Shown here piece by piece: positions 35,201 through 44,122 of a stretch of DNA of 64,000 nucleotides. Positions within the stretch are counted from its first letter, which is position 1, and each line of letters begins with the position of its first letter. The translations under genes were made by a program, and so were the position numbers. The notes below the pieces were generated by a model, which saw only the letters and a program-made list of their open reading frames with translations, did no database searches and was not told the origin of the DNA. The DNA comes from Boesenbergia rotunda (Eukaryota; Streptophyta; Magnoliopsida; Zingiberales; Zingiberaceae). The stretch covers positions 153,930 through 217,929 of the forward strand of contig JAGFNQ010005176.1 of assembly GCA_024364735.1 (NCBI GenBank). Direction: 5' to 3'.

Positions 35201-38200
35201 CACCTCTTTTTCCATTCACAATAGATATCCAACAGAAATAAGTCATGAGTCTCATGTCAGTTATCTCCAATTCATAACTCATAGTTATCTTGAATTCTTC
35301 AATCATTTTTTGATTATTTCCAGTAGATATGAGATCATCCACCTAAGTGCAAACAAGCAAAAAACTACGACCTTCTTCTTTCATATAGAGTGCATACCCG
35401 TGAGTGCATCTCAAGAAATCATTTTCTTGTAAATACTTGTCAAGTCGGTTGTTCCAAGCTCTTGGTGCCTATTCAAGACCATAAAGTATTTTCTTTAGCT
35501 TCAAGAACTGGGCTTCGTGTGCCTTAACCACATATCTAATAGGTTGTTCAATGTAAGCATCTTCATTAAGATAGCCATTAAGAAAAACATATTTAACATC
35601 TAATTGATAAATCTTCCAATGATTTTGAACGACAAGAGATATCAACAAGCGAATCGTCTCCAATCGAGCTACCGAAGCAAATACATCATCTTAACAATAC
35701 CTTATTTTTGCTTATAGCCTTTAGCAACAAGTCGTGCTTTATACCTTTTTACTTCTCCATTAACATTCTTCTTTGTCTTGTACACCCATCTAATTCCAAT
35801 AGTCTCATGGTCTTTTGGAAGAGATACTAACTCCCAAGTATCATTCTTCATAATGGCTTTTATTTCTTCATCCATGGTTCCTCTCCATTTCTCATCCTTT
35901 TTGCTTCTTCAAAGCTCAAACGTTCAACATCTACAAATAAACAAAGAAACTCCTTTCATCAATAGCATGAGTCTCATTGTAGATATCATCAAAACTTCGA
36001 TATTTTAGTCTTTTCTCCCAAAAATGATCCTGGTGTGATTGACAACCCAGGTGCATGTGGAGTTGTTGGTGGAATAGATTCCTCTTGAATTTCTTGCTCC
36101 ACATCAAAGTAACGAAGTCATAAGACCCTTCTTCTATATTAGACCTCCAATCCCATAATGCATCTTCATGAAATTCTACACCTCTGCTCATCACAACTCT
36201 TTCTTTGGGTGGATTATATAATTTGTACCCCTTTGAATTTTCATCATATCCAATGAAAATAAGTTTCTGACTCTGGTTATCTAACTTGGATCTTTCTTGT
36301 TCCAGGACATGTGCAAATGCAATGGATCCAAATACTCGTAATTGTAATATAGTTGGCTTCCACCCGCTCCATGCTTCTTGAGGTGTTGCATTCTTCAAGC
36401 TCTTTGTTGAAGATCGATTTGAAAGATACACAACACATGCCACAGTTTCAGCTCAAAACTCCTTAGGCATGTCTTTAGACTTTAACATACTCCTTGTCAT
36501 ATTAAGTATTGTCATGTTCTTCCTTTCAGCAACTCCGTTTTGCTAGGGTGATCTTGGAATTGTCAAAAGACTTCCATGCAACTCACAAAAGTTGTTAAAT
36601 TCAATAGATGTAAATTCACCGCCTCTATCGGTTTTTAATGCTTGAATTGGATATCTACTTTCTTTTTCACCAAGAGCTTTAAACTTTGTGAATCTATCAA
36701 ATACCTCAACTTTTTGCTTCAAAAAATAAACCCATGTCTTGCAACTGAAATCATCAATAAAGAGCACAAAATAATAGCTTTTACCAAGAGATTCACGCTA
36801 AATAAGACCATAAACATCAACATCGACAAGTTGGAGTGGTTTGGTTGCTCTTGAAACGGATTGCTTTGGAAAACTCTTTCTTGGATGCTTGCCTAGTAAG
36901 CATGCTTCACATAATTGATCAAGGTGATCAATTTTTGGGATCCCTTTCACCATCTTATGATCTCCCAAAGCTTTGAGTCCATCGAAATTCAAATGGCCAA
37001 ACCTCATATGCCAAATCCATGATCGCTCATGGATACAAGTCTTCAAGCACATAGGTCCACAATTCTTCAAGTCCAATAAGAACATGATGTTCTTAGTCAT
37101 AGACACCTTAGTAACAAGGTTAGAATCTTGATCTTATAGCCAAAGCATACACTCATTCATATGAATCTTATAATTTCTTTCCAAAAGTTGGCCAATACTT
37201 AAGATATTGCTAGTCAATTTTGGAACATAATAAACATCACAAAGTACTTAATGACCATCATTCTTTGTTTCAAGAACAATTCAATTTTCGTCCGAGGTTG
37301 GAAAAACCTCGTTAATCAAGACCAATTTAATTTTCACCTTTATGTTGTCTCCAAAGCATACAAAGTCTTTCTTGTTTGTATCAAGCATAATGTCCAAACT
37401 TGTGACAAGAATAACATTCAATTTGAGATTTATTTCTTCTATCATCATACCTCACATAGTTACCTCACATAGCATAATGTCCAAACTTGTGACAAGAATA
37501 ACATTCAATTTGATTTCTTTTTTCAAACTAAGAAGGTTGTTCATCTCTCCATTGACCACGACCATATATTGAGTCTCGGCCTCTGGCTCGTCCTGGGACT
37601 TGACCTATACTAGAACTGCCTCATTTAGCCTTCAAATTGGTCTTTGCTTGAAATACATGTTCTGATTGTTCTTGCTTTCCATGGTTCATCCTTTCTTCAT
37701 GAGCCCGTTTAATCCATCAATAGTCATGATCTCCAAATATTTGGACTCTTCAATTGCGATAACATGATTAACATTGTGCTAAGAGAGCGTAGTACCTTCT
37801 CAATTACCCAAACATCAGGCATGATTTCTCCAAGTCTCTTCATTTGATTGACAATAGCAAAAACTCTTGTAAAGTAGTAGGAGATATGTTCCCTCTCCTT
37901 CATAAAAAGTGATTCAAACTGAACCCATAGAGTTTGAAGTCGAATCTTCTTCACCTTGTCAACTCCCATAATAGAGTTGTGAAGCGTCTCCCATGCTTTC
38001 TTCGATGTTATCTCATTGGCTATTCTCTTGAACATGTCTTCATCCAAACCTTGATGGATGATGGTAAGAGCGCCTTGATCTCTCTTTCTTTCTTTCACCA
38101 AAGCATCCTTTTGGTTTTGAGGTAGAGTCGCCACATCTAAGAGCTCATTAAAATCATTTTCAATGATATCCCACACTCCTTGGAATCCAAGAATAGCCTT

Positions 38201-41200
38201 CATTCTAAGTGACCAATTCTAATAGTTGAGTTTGGTAAGTTGAGGGTATTGGAAAGAAAAGGATTTTGATGTCATTGGCTCTTATACCACTTTGTTAGAA
38301 GGTGATGAACTCTCAAAAGCTTTCTAGGAAGAAAAGAGGAGTTGTAGTGTAATGACTTTGTATTGAAAAAAATACTTCTCTTGCAATTTCACATTTCATG
38401 AGTATTTATACTACTCAATGGAAACTCCTAGACCATACATCATTAATTAGATATATGAACTTATTCTATCTAGATACATGAATTACAAGATTCATGTTTC
38501 AATTGGTTCATGTACATAAAATATTTATGGTTCATGTATTCAAGTTTAATTCAACATCTAACATAGGACACATTAATGCTTAAACTGACCACTAAATTTT
38601 TGTCTCTGAATAATCCAGAGCTTTAACAAAAGGATGCACCAGAAAGAACAAGGGCATCCACAAGAGTTCCACTGGTTCAAAAGAGAAAGCTTCCGGTTCT
38701 TGCAAGTGTTCGAAAACCGAATGAACTTGTCAATTTCAGAACTGGAGGTCAATCTGATGCCAGTTGAATTAATGAAGACACTCAATGTTGAATATCAATT
38801 TTACTGGTTCAATTGAAAAACCAAGAGCAGTGTGCTAGCCAGTTTGATCTCTCTGTCAAAATTTGACAACCCTAGTTCCCTACCAAGCAAATAAAGTGAC
38901 ACCTCAATTAAGTCTCACATAGAGAATTGTGAGCTAAGATGTACATCTAGATGGTCAGGTACTCCTATGTAGGGCTTCAACAATTAAACTAGTGTTTGGC
39001 TCTGACAAGTTGATGGATACAATGAAATGTTGGAAGATTATCTATGTGATAATGAGATACCATTAGGCCTCACGCGTTGTCAATTAAGGATGATTTTAGA
39101 TTACAATTTGAACTTCAGGACTTGAAAAAGACATTAAAACTTATTGGGGGGTTGTGATATCCTGTTTAGTTTTGTTTGATGATTTGTGAATTAGGTTTTA
39201 TAAGCTTAGATTTGGGCTACTATTAGCTTAAGTATTTTAAGCCAATGAATATCCTTGACAAATGGGTTAGCTCAATCTTTTATGAAAGTCATGACAACCA
39301 ATTCAAAAGAGACCTAATCCTAGATATGGTGAGGTGTTCGAAAGACACCAATGAACCTCACATTTTGTTGATTAGAAATGATTTTGCAGTATGAGTTGGA
39401 TTTTATCTACAAGCTATAAAGGGTAGCCCGGTGCATGAAGCTCCCTCAAATACAAAGTCCCAGAGAAGGGTCAGACCACATTGGATCTATTGAACGTAGC
39501 CAAAAGTTGAGGATAATTCTAACATTCTAGTTTAGTCTCACATAGTGAGCTGTGGGCTAAAGTTCATAAGCTTAGATGGAATCTGACCCAGCATGGATGA
39601 GAATATTGATGTATTTGTCCAACCCAATAACAAGCCCAAAATCATTGACCCCGACTATTATCCCAGTAATCAAGCTTATAGACCTCTTCAAATTATCTCA
39701 TAATTCAACAAGGATAAACTGGGATATCACATACAACAGAAGTTGTTTTCCTCAAGCAAACATGCTGCCAAAATGGTAATAAACAGATAGGTATTTTTCT
39801 AAACTCATTGGATAAATTGTCGATGAGCATAGGTGGAATCTCTTGAAGTGTTAAATTTATGGCAGTGATCAAATTTACCTCAAGTACTTCCAACAAATAA
39901 ATTCAAGTTAACCAATCAGCAGACAATAATCTGGATCTATTTAAAAGCACCTACTAACTCCACTTGAACACAAGACGATCATAATCTCATATAAAATCAT
40001 AATAACCATTTTTTAAAGTAGAACTAGTGACATACCTATTACTCACAGTGCCAGTGCCCAATGGCAGCTGAGTTGAGCTGGTAACACTGATGCACGGACT
40101 ATGAGTAACTGGACCAGCAGTCGAATGCATGGTGATGTTCTGAAGGTTCCTAAGACCACTCCCACTTGCATTGTTACTGGAGGGATAAAGGGATGTCAAA
40201 GTTGATGAGGTATTCTGAATTTGGGAGACAGTTTGTGATTCCACAGGCTTTCTTGAACGGTTGCGACCACGGTGCATGTGACGCTCACAATACTTGGAGC
40301 CAGGATATGAATCCTTGGAGCAGCGCCACTTCTTTCCATCAGTTCGACGACACCGCCCGGGTTCTGGGTCTGGTTTCTTTCCATAGTAGGAATAGTAACT
40401 CACTAAAATAAAGAGAAAATATGAACTTATAGCAGTTGTACTTATAGAAGAAGAGAAAAAAACAAAAGATAGAAAAATGCAGTTGATTCCGAAGAACTGT
40501 TGATTGAGGCCAGACTCTAAATTAAAATTTATAGATCCAGTAGGATATCATATCAAAATATCAGTGTAACTACGAAGGAACGCGAGCTTATCAAATTATA
40601 TAAAGAACATATGGCAAACATCGAGCTGCAAGCTGTTTACAGTGGCTAACGATGCTTCCCAAATCAAAGAAACATGGAAAAGAAGTAAAGAAACCCAGAA
40701 CAACAGTAAGAAACCAAAATAGATGGAGAGCGAGAAAGAAAAAAAATATTTGGCATTCAACAAAAAATTAGGCGAGGAGATAATGCGCATATAACCCTGT
40801 AAGTTAGAAAGGTTAAAGTTCCTAGATATGACATATTGATGGAACAAGAACCCCTCTGCTGAACTATTTCAATCGCGGAATAAATGGTTGAAAAATCGCA
40901 ACTTTTTCTATCTTGACTGTAAAATTGAAATAGAAGTTATATATATAGCAAACATGAAATACTCAATCGCTAAAACAAAGTTATTAAAGGAACCATAAAA
41001 CAACAAAAATATCCCAGCAAAAAAGGTCACATGAGGCAAATGTAGGAAGATGTTCACGACTTTCTGAGGGCAAACCAATAAGGGAACTTGAAAACGATCG
41101 CCCAAAACATCTAGTCACAGGAAAGCATCCGTCAAGTCGACTCAAACACAAAAATTAAAAATAAAAACCAACTTCAAAGGAAAACTCGAATCAGTAAATA

Positions 41201-41460
41201 AGTTTCAAACGGAAGCCACTAGTAGAACAGAAAATCAAGAGCGCAAAATGATGAGAGCTTGGCCTCGATCTCTTACGAGAAGGGTGATAATATCGTCCGT
41301 ACAAAGCCTCGAAGCTCCTCCGAATGGGCACGATGAGCTCCGGCGGCACGGGCATGCCTGCTATCAGATACTTCAAGATCAACGCCTGGTGCTCCAGCTC
41401 CTGCCACTGAGCCTCCGTGAAAGGGCGAGGGCCCCCAAGCGCCGCATTGTAGCTGCTCAT
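28780..41460 (-). CDS. GRF: Growth-regulating factor (GRF) transcription factor, three exons
   Basis: GRFs are plant transcription factors that work with GIF co-activators to promote cell proliferation in growing organs. Splicing 41460-41277, 40402-40036 and 29275-28780 gives 1,047 nt: 348 codons and a stop, with GT-AG junctions and a consistent frame. The QLQ domain (about residues 13-50: PFTEAQWQELEHQALI, PVPPELIVPIRRSF) binds GIF. The WRC domain (about 70-113: DPEPGRCRRTDGKKWRCSKD, then the cysteine and histidine of the C3H motif) binds DNA and carries the nuclear signal. The C-terminus has a TQLSISFP motif and an LRPFFEEWP block. Length fits the shorter GRFs. Start ATG 41460 gives the usual short lead before QLQ. 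The last dozen residues look atypical, and one base at 28820 is N. This is the only gene here that looks functional. Confidence 0.9.
29755..29774. repeat. (AAT)n microsatellite
   Basis: About six to seven AAT triplets inside GRF intron 2. Confidence 0.9.
30475..30541 (+). promoter_or_regulatory. Cluster of three G-boxes and a TGACGTCA site in a solo LTR
   Basis: CACGTG occurs at 30475-30480, 30499-30504 and 30536-30541, two of them followed by GC. TGACGTCA lies at 30493-30500, overlapping the second G-box. Such sites bind plant bZIP and bHLH factors. They lie about 350-400 bp upstream of the LTR's TATA-like box. Confidence 0.6.
30591..30684 (+). repeat. Two-copy 47-bp tandem repeat in solo LTR U3
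   Basis: Units starting ATCAAAGATCTGG at 30591 and 30638 are nearly identical and each end with GCGATCTGGAGCGTCGG. Confidence 0.85.
31237..32941. other. AT-rich part of GRF intron 2
   Basis: No gene or transposon terminus is seen. A short phrase, CTATTTCCT(G/A)GAGGTTTGTT, occurs twice near 32662 and 32706. Confidence 0.6.
32947..33233 (-). repeat. 3' LTR of the intronic Copia element
   Basis: On the minus strand TGTTAGAAGTTGAATT to CCACCTTCCAACA, 287 bp, preceded by a purine-rich GCTAAGGAG tract (33234-33242). Confidence 0.88.
34063..35234 (-). mobile_element. Solo LTR (1,172 bp) nested inside the intronic Copia RT
   Basis: On the minus strand it runs TGTTGGATATC to ATCCTCCAACA, with perfect target duplication GAAAT (34058-34062 and 35235-35239) and a TATA box, TATATAAAGG, near 34725-34736. 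No internal coding sequence is present. It carries GC-rich tandem repeats downstream of the TATA. It inserted into the Copia RT and is the youngest layer of this nest. Confidence 0.9.
34145..34400. repeat. GC-rich 24-bp tandem array in the nested solo LTR
   Basis: Repeated GAGCTCCCGAGCGGAAGGCC-type units ending GAGT, with interspersed CGGTATTGCCGAGTGACCGAG variants. Open frames on both strands here are produced by the repeat. Confidence 0.8.
35931..37106 (-). pseudogene. Copia integrase remnant
   Basis: In order: an HHCC-type region (WHMRFGHLNFDGLKAL near 37020-36965, CEACLLGKH near 36905-36885), the catalytic core (FIDDFSCKTWVYFLK near 36762-36715, KTDRGGEF near 36635-36615), then AYVVYLSNRS-like and FGSIAFAHV blocks to 36300. 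Stops separate the three open pieces. Confidence 0.88.
37384..37557 (-). repeat. In-frame 87-bp duplication over the gag zinc-knuckle region
   Basis: A unit containing the IECYSCHKFGHYAM-type knuckle reads (minus strand) twice, with matching phrases starting at 37384 and 37471. The period is 87 bases, or 29 codons, and the copies are near-identical at their cores. The final cysteine of the first knuckle is lost to a stop. Confidence 0.7.
37724..38203 (-). pseudogene. Copia gag remnant (UBN2-type)
   Basis: A 159-codon open piece with the usual plant Copia gag layout: a WDIIENDF start, KAWETLHNSIMG in the middle, then LWVQFESLFMKEREHISYYFTRV. It forms the particle shell in active elements. The true start lies upstream and the frame breaks before the zinc knuckle. 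Confidence 0.85.
38276..38289 (-). other. Primer-binding site of the intronic Copia element
   Basis: TGGTATAAGAGCC on the minus strand, close to the TGGTATCAGAGC site of the other Copia element and so probably primed by initiator tRNA-Met. Confidence 0.8.
38293..38563 (-). repeat. 5' LTR of the intronic Copia element
   Basis: On the minus strand TGTTAGATGTTGAATT to CACCTTCTAACA, 271 bp. The primer-binding site follows after three bases. Confidence 0.88.
40036..40402 (-). CDS. GRF: GRF exon 2 (WRC domain)
   Basis: The acceptor is TTTTAG (AG at 40404-40403) and the donor GTATGT (40035-40030). Joining to exon 1 restores a leucine codon and gives the SYYSYYGKKPDPEPGR run at the start of WRC. 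A serine/threonine-rich linker follows. Phase 2 at the exon end is completed by the first base of exon 3. Confidence 0.9.
40239..40260 (-). promoter_or_regulatory. miR396 target site in the GRF WRC exon
   Basis: This 22-nt stretch encodes the RSRKPVE part of the WRC domain and is, on the mRNA strand, the canonical miR396 complementary site of plant GRFs (core TTCAAGAAAGCCTGTGGAA). By eye it pairs along its whole length with the form of miR396 that has the extra G, or with one bulge to the other form. It implies post-transcriptional repression in mature tissue. Confidence 0.9.
40403..41276 (-). other. GRF intron 1
   Basis: An 874-bp intron from GTAAGA to TTTTAG, AT-rich, without a recognisable transposon or RNA gene. 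Confidence 0.8.
41277..41460 (-). CDS. GRF: GRF exon 1 (QLQ domain)
   Basis: Begins ATG at 41460 and ends before donor GTAAGA (41276-41271), after 61 codons plus one base. It encodes the whole QLQ domain, ending at a YYHPS sequence typical of the QLQ-WRC linker. Confidence 0.9.
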
Positions 41461-42070
41461 CGGCACCGCGAGCAATGAACAAACCTAAAGGGAGGCGAGA
41501 AGCAGCAGATCGATAAGAGGAGAAGAAAGAGCAAGGCGGAGGCGGCCAAACTCAGTCATGGCCGTAAGCAGGATGGAAGGTTGAACCATCCGCCGGCGGC
41601 GAGGGACTTACGAAGCTTCGCCGTTTTGGGGCGGAAAGGAGAGAGAGAGAGAGAGATGGCGGTGGCAGTGTCCTGTATCAGACAAACGGGAGAGTGCAGC
41701 TCATGGCAAGACAGAGAGGTGCGGATGCAAATTAACGAACTATAAAAGACTCAATGGAATTCGATTGCTAGTCTCGGTCACGATCTAGAGCCCAAATTGG
41801 GCCGTAAGTCCAGCAATTTTATTGCCACCAAACGATGGAAAGCATTCATCAGTGGCAATCATGAAGAAACATTATTGTTCAAAATTTAATGTAGTGAAGT
41901 TCAAGCTAAAACCACGTGGATTGCAAGCATCCAGCCATGACATCATCAATAGTTATTAAGGACATCAATTTTTTTTAATTATCATCAATTATTCAATTTA
42001 TGTTTAATTTTAAAGATAACTAATCCAATCCTAAACAAAAATTCTCGCTAACCATCAGAGTAAATTAAAA
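41461..42070 (-). promoter_or_regulatory. GRF 5' leader and proximal promoter region
   Basis: Immediately upstream of the start codon is a CT-rich leader on the gene strand, including a (CT)n run at about 41640-41657. Sequence beyond 41700 is AT-richer. I see no well-placed TATA box. The Gypsy element inserted at 42075, about 0.6 kb upstream of the start codon, so it may displace distal promoter sequence. Confidence 0.5.
41485..41559 (-). CDS. Putative upstream ORF in the GRF 5' leader
   Basis: An ATG at 41559 opens a 24-codon frame, rich in leucine, that stops at 41485, 24 bases before the GRF start. If the leader is transcribed this far it would be translated first and could lower GRF output. 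The transcript start is not known, and conservation is untested. Confidence 0.35.
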   Translation of the reverse strand: MTEFGRLRLALSSPLIDLLLLASL

Positions 42071-42224
42071 CATAATGATCCAGACGAGCGGTTTTTTATC
42101 AGGGTTGGGAGCCCGATCGGAGATTACCCGGTTCAACCCGGCTCAAGGCGAGTAGAGGCCGAGTCCGGCGGAAGTTCCGGGCGAAGTCAAACTCACCCGG
42201 GGTCGTCCACCCAGGGTCCAAAGC

Positions 42225-42795
42225 TCAGGCCGAACTCTCGGGGCCGAGCCCTCGAGGCTGAGCTCCCGAGGCCGAGCTCTCGGGGCCGAGCTCTCGGGGC
42301 CAAGCTCTCGAGGCTGAGCTCCCGAGGCCGAGCTCTCGGGGCCGAGCCCTCGAGGCTGAGCTCCCGAGGCCGAGCTCTCGGAGCCGAGCCCTCGAGGCTG
42401 AGCTCCCGAGGTCGGGCAATCGAGGCCGAGCTCATGAGGCCGAGCCCTCGAGGTCGAGCTCTCGGGGCCGAGCTCTCAGGACCTAGCCCTCGAGGCTGAG
42501 CTCCCGAGGTCGGACAATCGAGGCTGAGCTCCCGAGGTCGGACAATCGAGGTCGAGCTCACGGGGCCGAGCCCTCGAGGCTGAGCTCCCGAGGTCGAGCA
42601 ATCGAGGCCGAGCTCATGAGGCTGAGCCCTCGAGGTCGAGCTCTCGGGGCCTAGCCCTCGAGGCTGAGCTCCCGAGGTCGAACAATCGAGGCCAAGCTCA
42701 CGATGCCGAGCTCACGAGGCCGAGCCCTCGAGGTCGAGCTCTCGGGGTCGAGCCCTCGAGGCTGAGCCCCCGAGGTCGAGCAATCGAGGCCGAGC
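42225..42795 (+). repeat. 14-bp tandem array in the 5' LTR
   Basis: About 40 variants of GGCCGAGCTCTCGG, such as GGCTGAGCTCCCGA, GGTCGAGCAATCGA and GGCCGAGCCCTCGA, run head to tail. Period 14 makes a 42-base (14-codon) repeat in every frame, which creates spurious open frames on both strands. Confidence 0.9.
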
Positions 42796-42993
42796 TCTCT
42801 GTCGGAACTCTCCGTTAAGAGATACCATCATCACCTGATGTGGCCGCCTAGCCTTAATTAGGATCAGGAAGAGCAGGATCACAGACTGTCAGTCGGCTGT
42901 GTCAGTCTCACCCTGCCGTTAAGACGTCCAATTGATTAGCCTAATCCCTGACTAATCCTTAACGAGATGTGACAGTTCGCACGTGGGAAGACC

Positions 42994-43002
42994 CTATATA
43001 AA
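42994..43002 (+). promoter_or_regulatory. TATA box of the Gypsy 5' LTR
   Basis: CTATATAAA sits downstream of the repeat array and about 170 bases before the LTR end, in the usual place for the element promoter. The same box is kept in the 3' LTR. Confidence 0.75.
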
Positions 43003-43168
43003 CCCTATTTGGTCTTCGGAAAAAGGGGAGGACTGCCATTTTGCAACCACTCCACTACATTGAGAGCTCTGTTTCGGTCCGACCTCCCAAGCTACAGCAG
43101 ACCGGGTCGGTTCGGTTAGACCGAGTCATCTGAGGGAGAACCGATCTTCGCTTGTCGACAGGATCAAA

Positions 43169-43186
43169 TTTGGCGCCGTCTGTGGG
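43169..43186 (+). other. Gypsy primer-binding site
   Basis: TTTGGCGCCGTCTGTGGG begins two bases after the LTR, a form common in plant Tat/Athila-type Gypsy elements. Confidence 0.8.
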
Positions 43187-43210
43187 AATCTGCCTGATCG
43201 AAAGCCGAAG

Positions 43211-44122
43211 ATGAGTGAATCCAATCGGGTGACCGTTACTCTTTCACAGGAAGACTTGGATCTGCTAATAGAAGCTAGAGCCAGGAAATTGGCGGAGGCA
43301 CAGCAAGCGGCTGCTCGATCCGCTCAGCCGGGCCCGGCCGAGCAGACTGCTCGGGTGGGCACCGAAGGAGGGGTTCGACAAGATGAGAGTCCTCACTTTC
43401 ATCGGGCGCTATTCGGCCCGGCCGAGGGAGCAGGACAATCGGATCCACATGAAGCTACATCTAGCCATACCAGAGCTAGCAAAGGCAAGGCTCCCCTTGC
43501 GCCGTTCCCGACTGAGCGCACAGGATGCCCTTTCTCCAGCCAAGTCTTGAATGAGCCACTGCCCAAGCACTTCAGACCCCCGTCCGTTGCTGAATACGAA
43601 GGAGCTACTGATCCAGAAGAACACCTAAAGAAGTTTGAAAATGCCTCGATGCTACATCAGTACCCAGATGGTATTAGGTGCCGAGCCTTCCTGACCACTT
43701 TAGCGGGACCAGCTCAGCGATGGTTTGATAGGCTCCCGGAAGGATCGATAAAAGACTTCTCTAACTTCAAGAAACTGTTTCTGCAACATTTTGCTAGTAG
43801 TAGGAGACATCACAAGACTAGCTTAAACCTGTTCACCATGAAGCAGGGCTCCAAAGAGTCCTTAAAAGCCTACATCAGGAGGTTTAATCAAGTCGCGCTA
43901 GACGTTCCCACTGCCACATCCGAGGTGTTAATCAGTGCCTTCGCGCAGGGCTTGCAAGAGGGAGAGTTCTTCAGATCTTTGATCCGCAAACCCCCGAAGG
44001 ACTTTGAAAGCCTTCTGGGGAAAGCTAGCAAATATGTGGACGTCGAAGAAGCGCAAGCCTTCAGGCGGCCAGACAGGTCGGGGCCACTCGGGTCATCCTA
44101 CATTCCGATTCTCAGTTGGTAA
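43211..44122 (+). CDS. Gypsy gag, truncated at the internal deletion
   Basis: The frame begins at ATG 43211, 45 bases after the LTR, and runs 303 codons. The retrotransposon gag domain lies at about residues 115-235: FRPPSVAEYEGATDPEEHL, RWFDRLPEGSI, FLQHFASSRRHHKTSL and KQGSKESLKAYIRRFN. Gag coats the RNA genome. After residue about 295 the reading enters foreign sequence at the deletion junction (about 44095-44105) and stops at 44122. The zinc knuckle and everything to the RNase H end are missing. An intact capsid domain could still be made if transcribed. Confidence 0.85.
   Translation: MSESNRVTVTLSQEDLDLLIEARARKLAEAQQAAARSAQPGPAEQTARVGTEGGVRQDESPHFHRALFGPAEGAGQSDPHEATSSHTRASKGKAPLAPFPTERTGCPFSSQVLNEPLPKHFRPPSVAEYEGATDPEEHLKKFENASMLHQYPDGIRCRAFLTTLAGPAQRWFDRLPEGSIKDFSNFKKLFLQHFASSRRHHKTSLNLFTMKQGSKESLKAYIRRFNQVALDVPTATSEVLISAFAQGLQEGEFFRSLIRKPPKDFESLLGKASKYVDVEEAQAFRRPDRSGPLGSSYIPILSW

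Larger units (their letters stand above)
33339..35663 (-). pseudogene. Copia RT-RNase H remnant split by a solo LTR
   Basis: RT pieces: YQLDVKYVFLNGYLNED near 35615-35565, a VDDLISTGN block near 35345-35315 whose expected tyrosine is a stop, and ELEITDMRLMTYF near 35275-35240. The coding sequence resumes beyond the solo LTR at about 34057 with FGIQVKQMENGTSIS. RNase H parts lie at 33916-33725 (IGSLRYLTRTRSDI) and 33662-33339 (SSKKQANVTLSNWEVEYVA). Removing 34063-35234 and one TSD copy brings the two RT sides together. Confidence 0.88.
32947..38563 (-). mobile_element. Ty1/Copia retrotransposon in GRF intron 2, decayed
   Basis: LTRs at 38293-38563 (5' LTR in element sense, 271 bp) and 32947-33233 (3' LTR, 287 bp) share TGTTAGA...TCTAACA-type ends. 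They are clearly homologous but differ by many substitutions and indels, so the insertion is older than that of the element at 3.6 kb. Flanks TAAGA (32942-32946) and TAGGA (38564-38568) are a target duplication with one mismatch. Internally, on the minus strand, lie gag, a zinc-knuckle region, integrase, RT and RNase H, all with stops. A solo LTR interrupts RT at 34063-35234. Confidence 0.9.
29276..40035 (-). other. GRF intron 2, 10.8 kb, loaded with retrotransposons
   Basis: Donor GTATGT at 40035 and acceptor CCAG at 29276. It contains the solo LTR at 30060-31231 and the Copia element at 32947-38563 with its nested solo LTR, together about 6.8 kb or 63% of the intron. The Copia element lies in the same orientation as the gene; the solo LTR at 30060 is opposite. 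The remaining sequence is AT-rich, with a repeated phrase (GTCTCACATAG followed by GTGAGCT or TGTGGGCTA-like sequence) near 38915 and 39537 that may be the relic of an older element. Confidence 0.85.
42076..43166 (+). repeat. 5' LTR of the Gypsy element (1,091 bp)
   Basis: The U3 contains the 14-bp array (about 42225-42795). A TATA box, CTATATAAA, lies at 42994-43002, and the LTR ends GACAGGATCA. Confidence 0.93.

Noticed and set aside
42193..42561. Minus-strand open frames rich in RARPRELGL-type repeats (also near 50.7 kb)
   Set aside because: Generated by the 14-bp array, whose triple is 42 bases, so stops are avoided mechanically.
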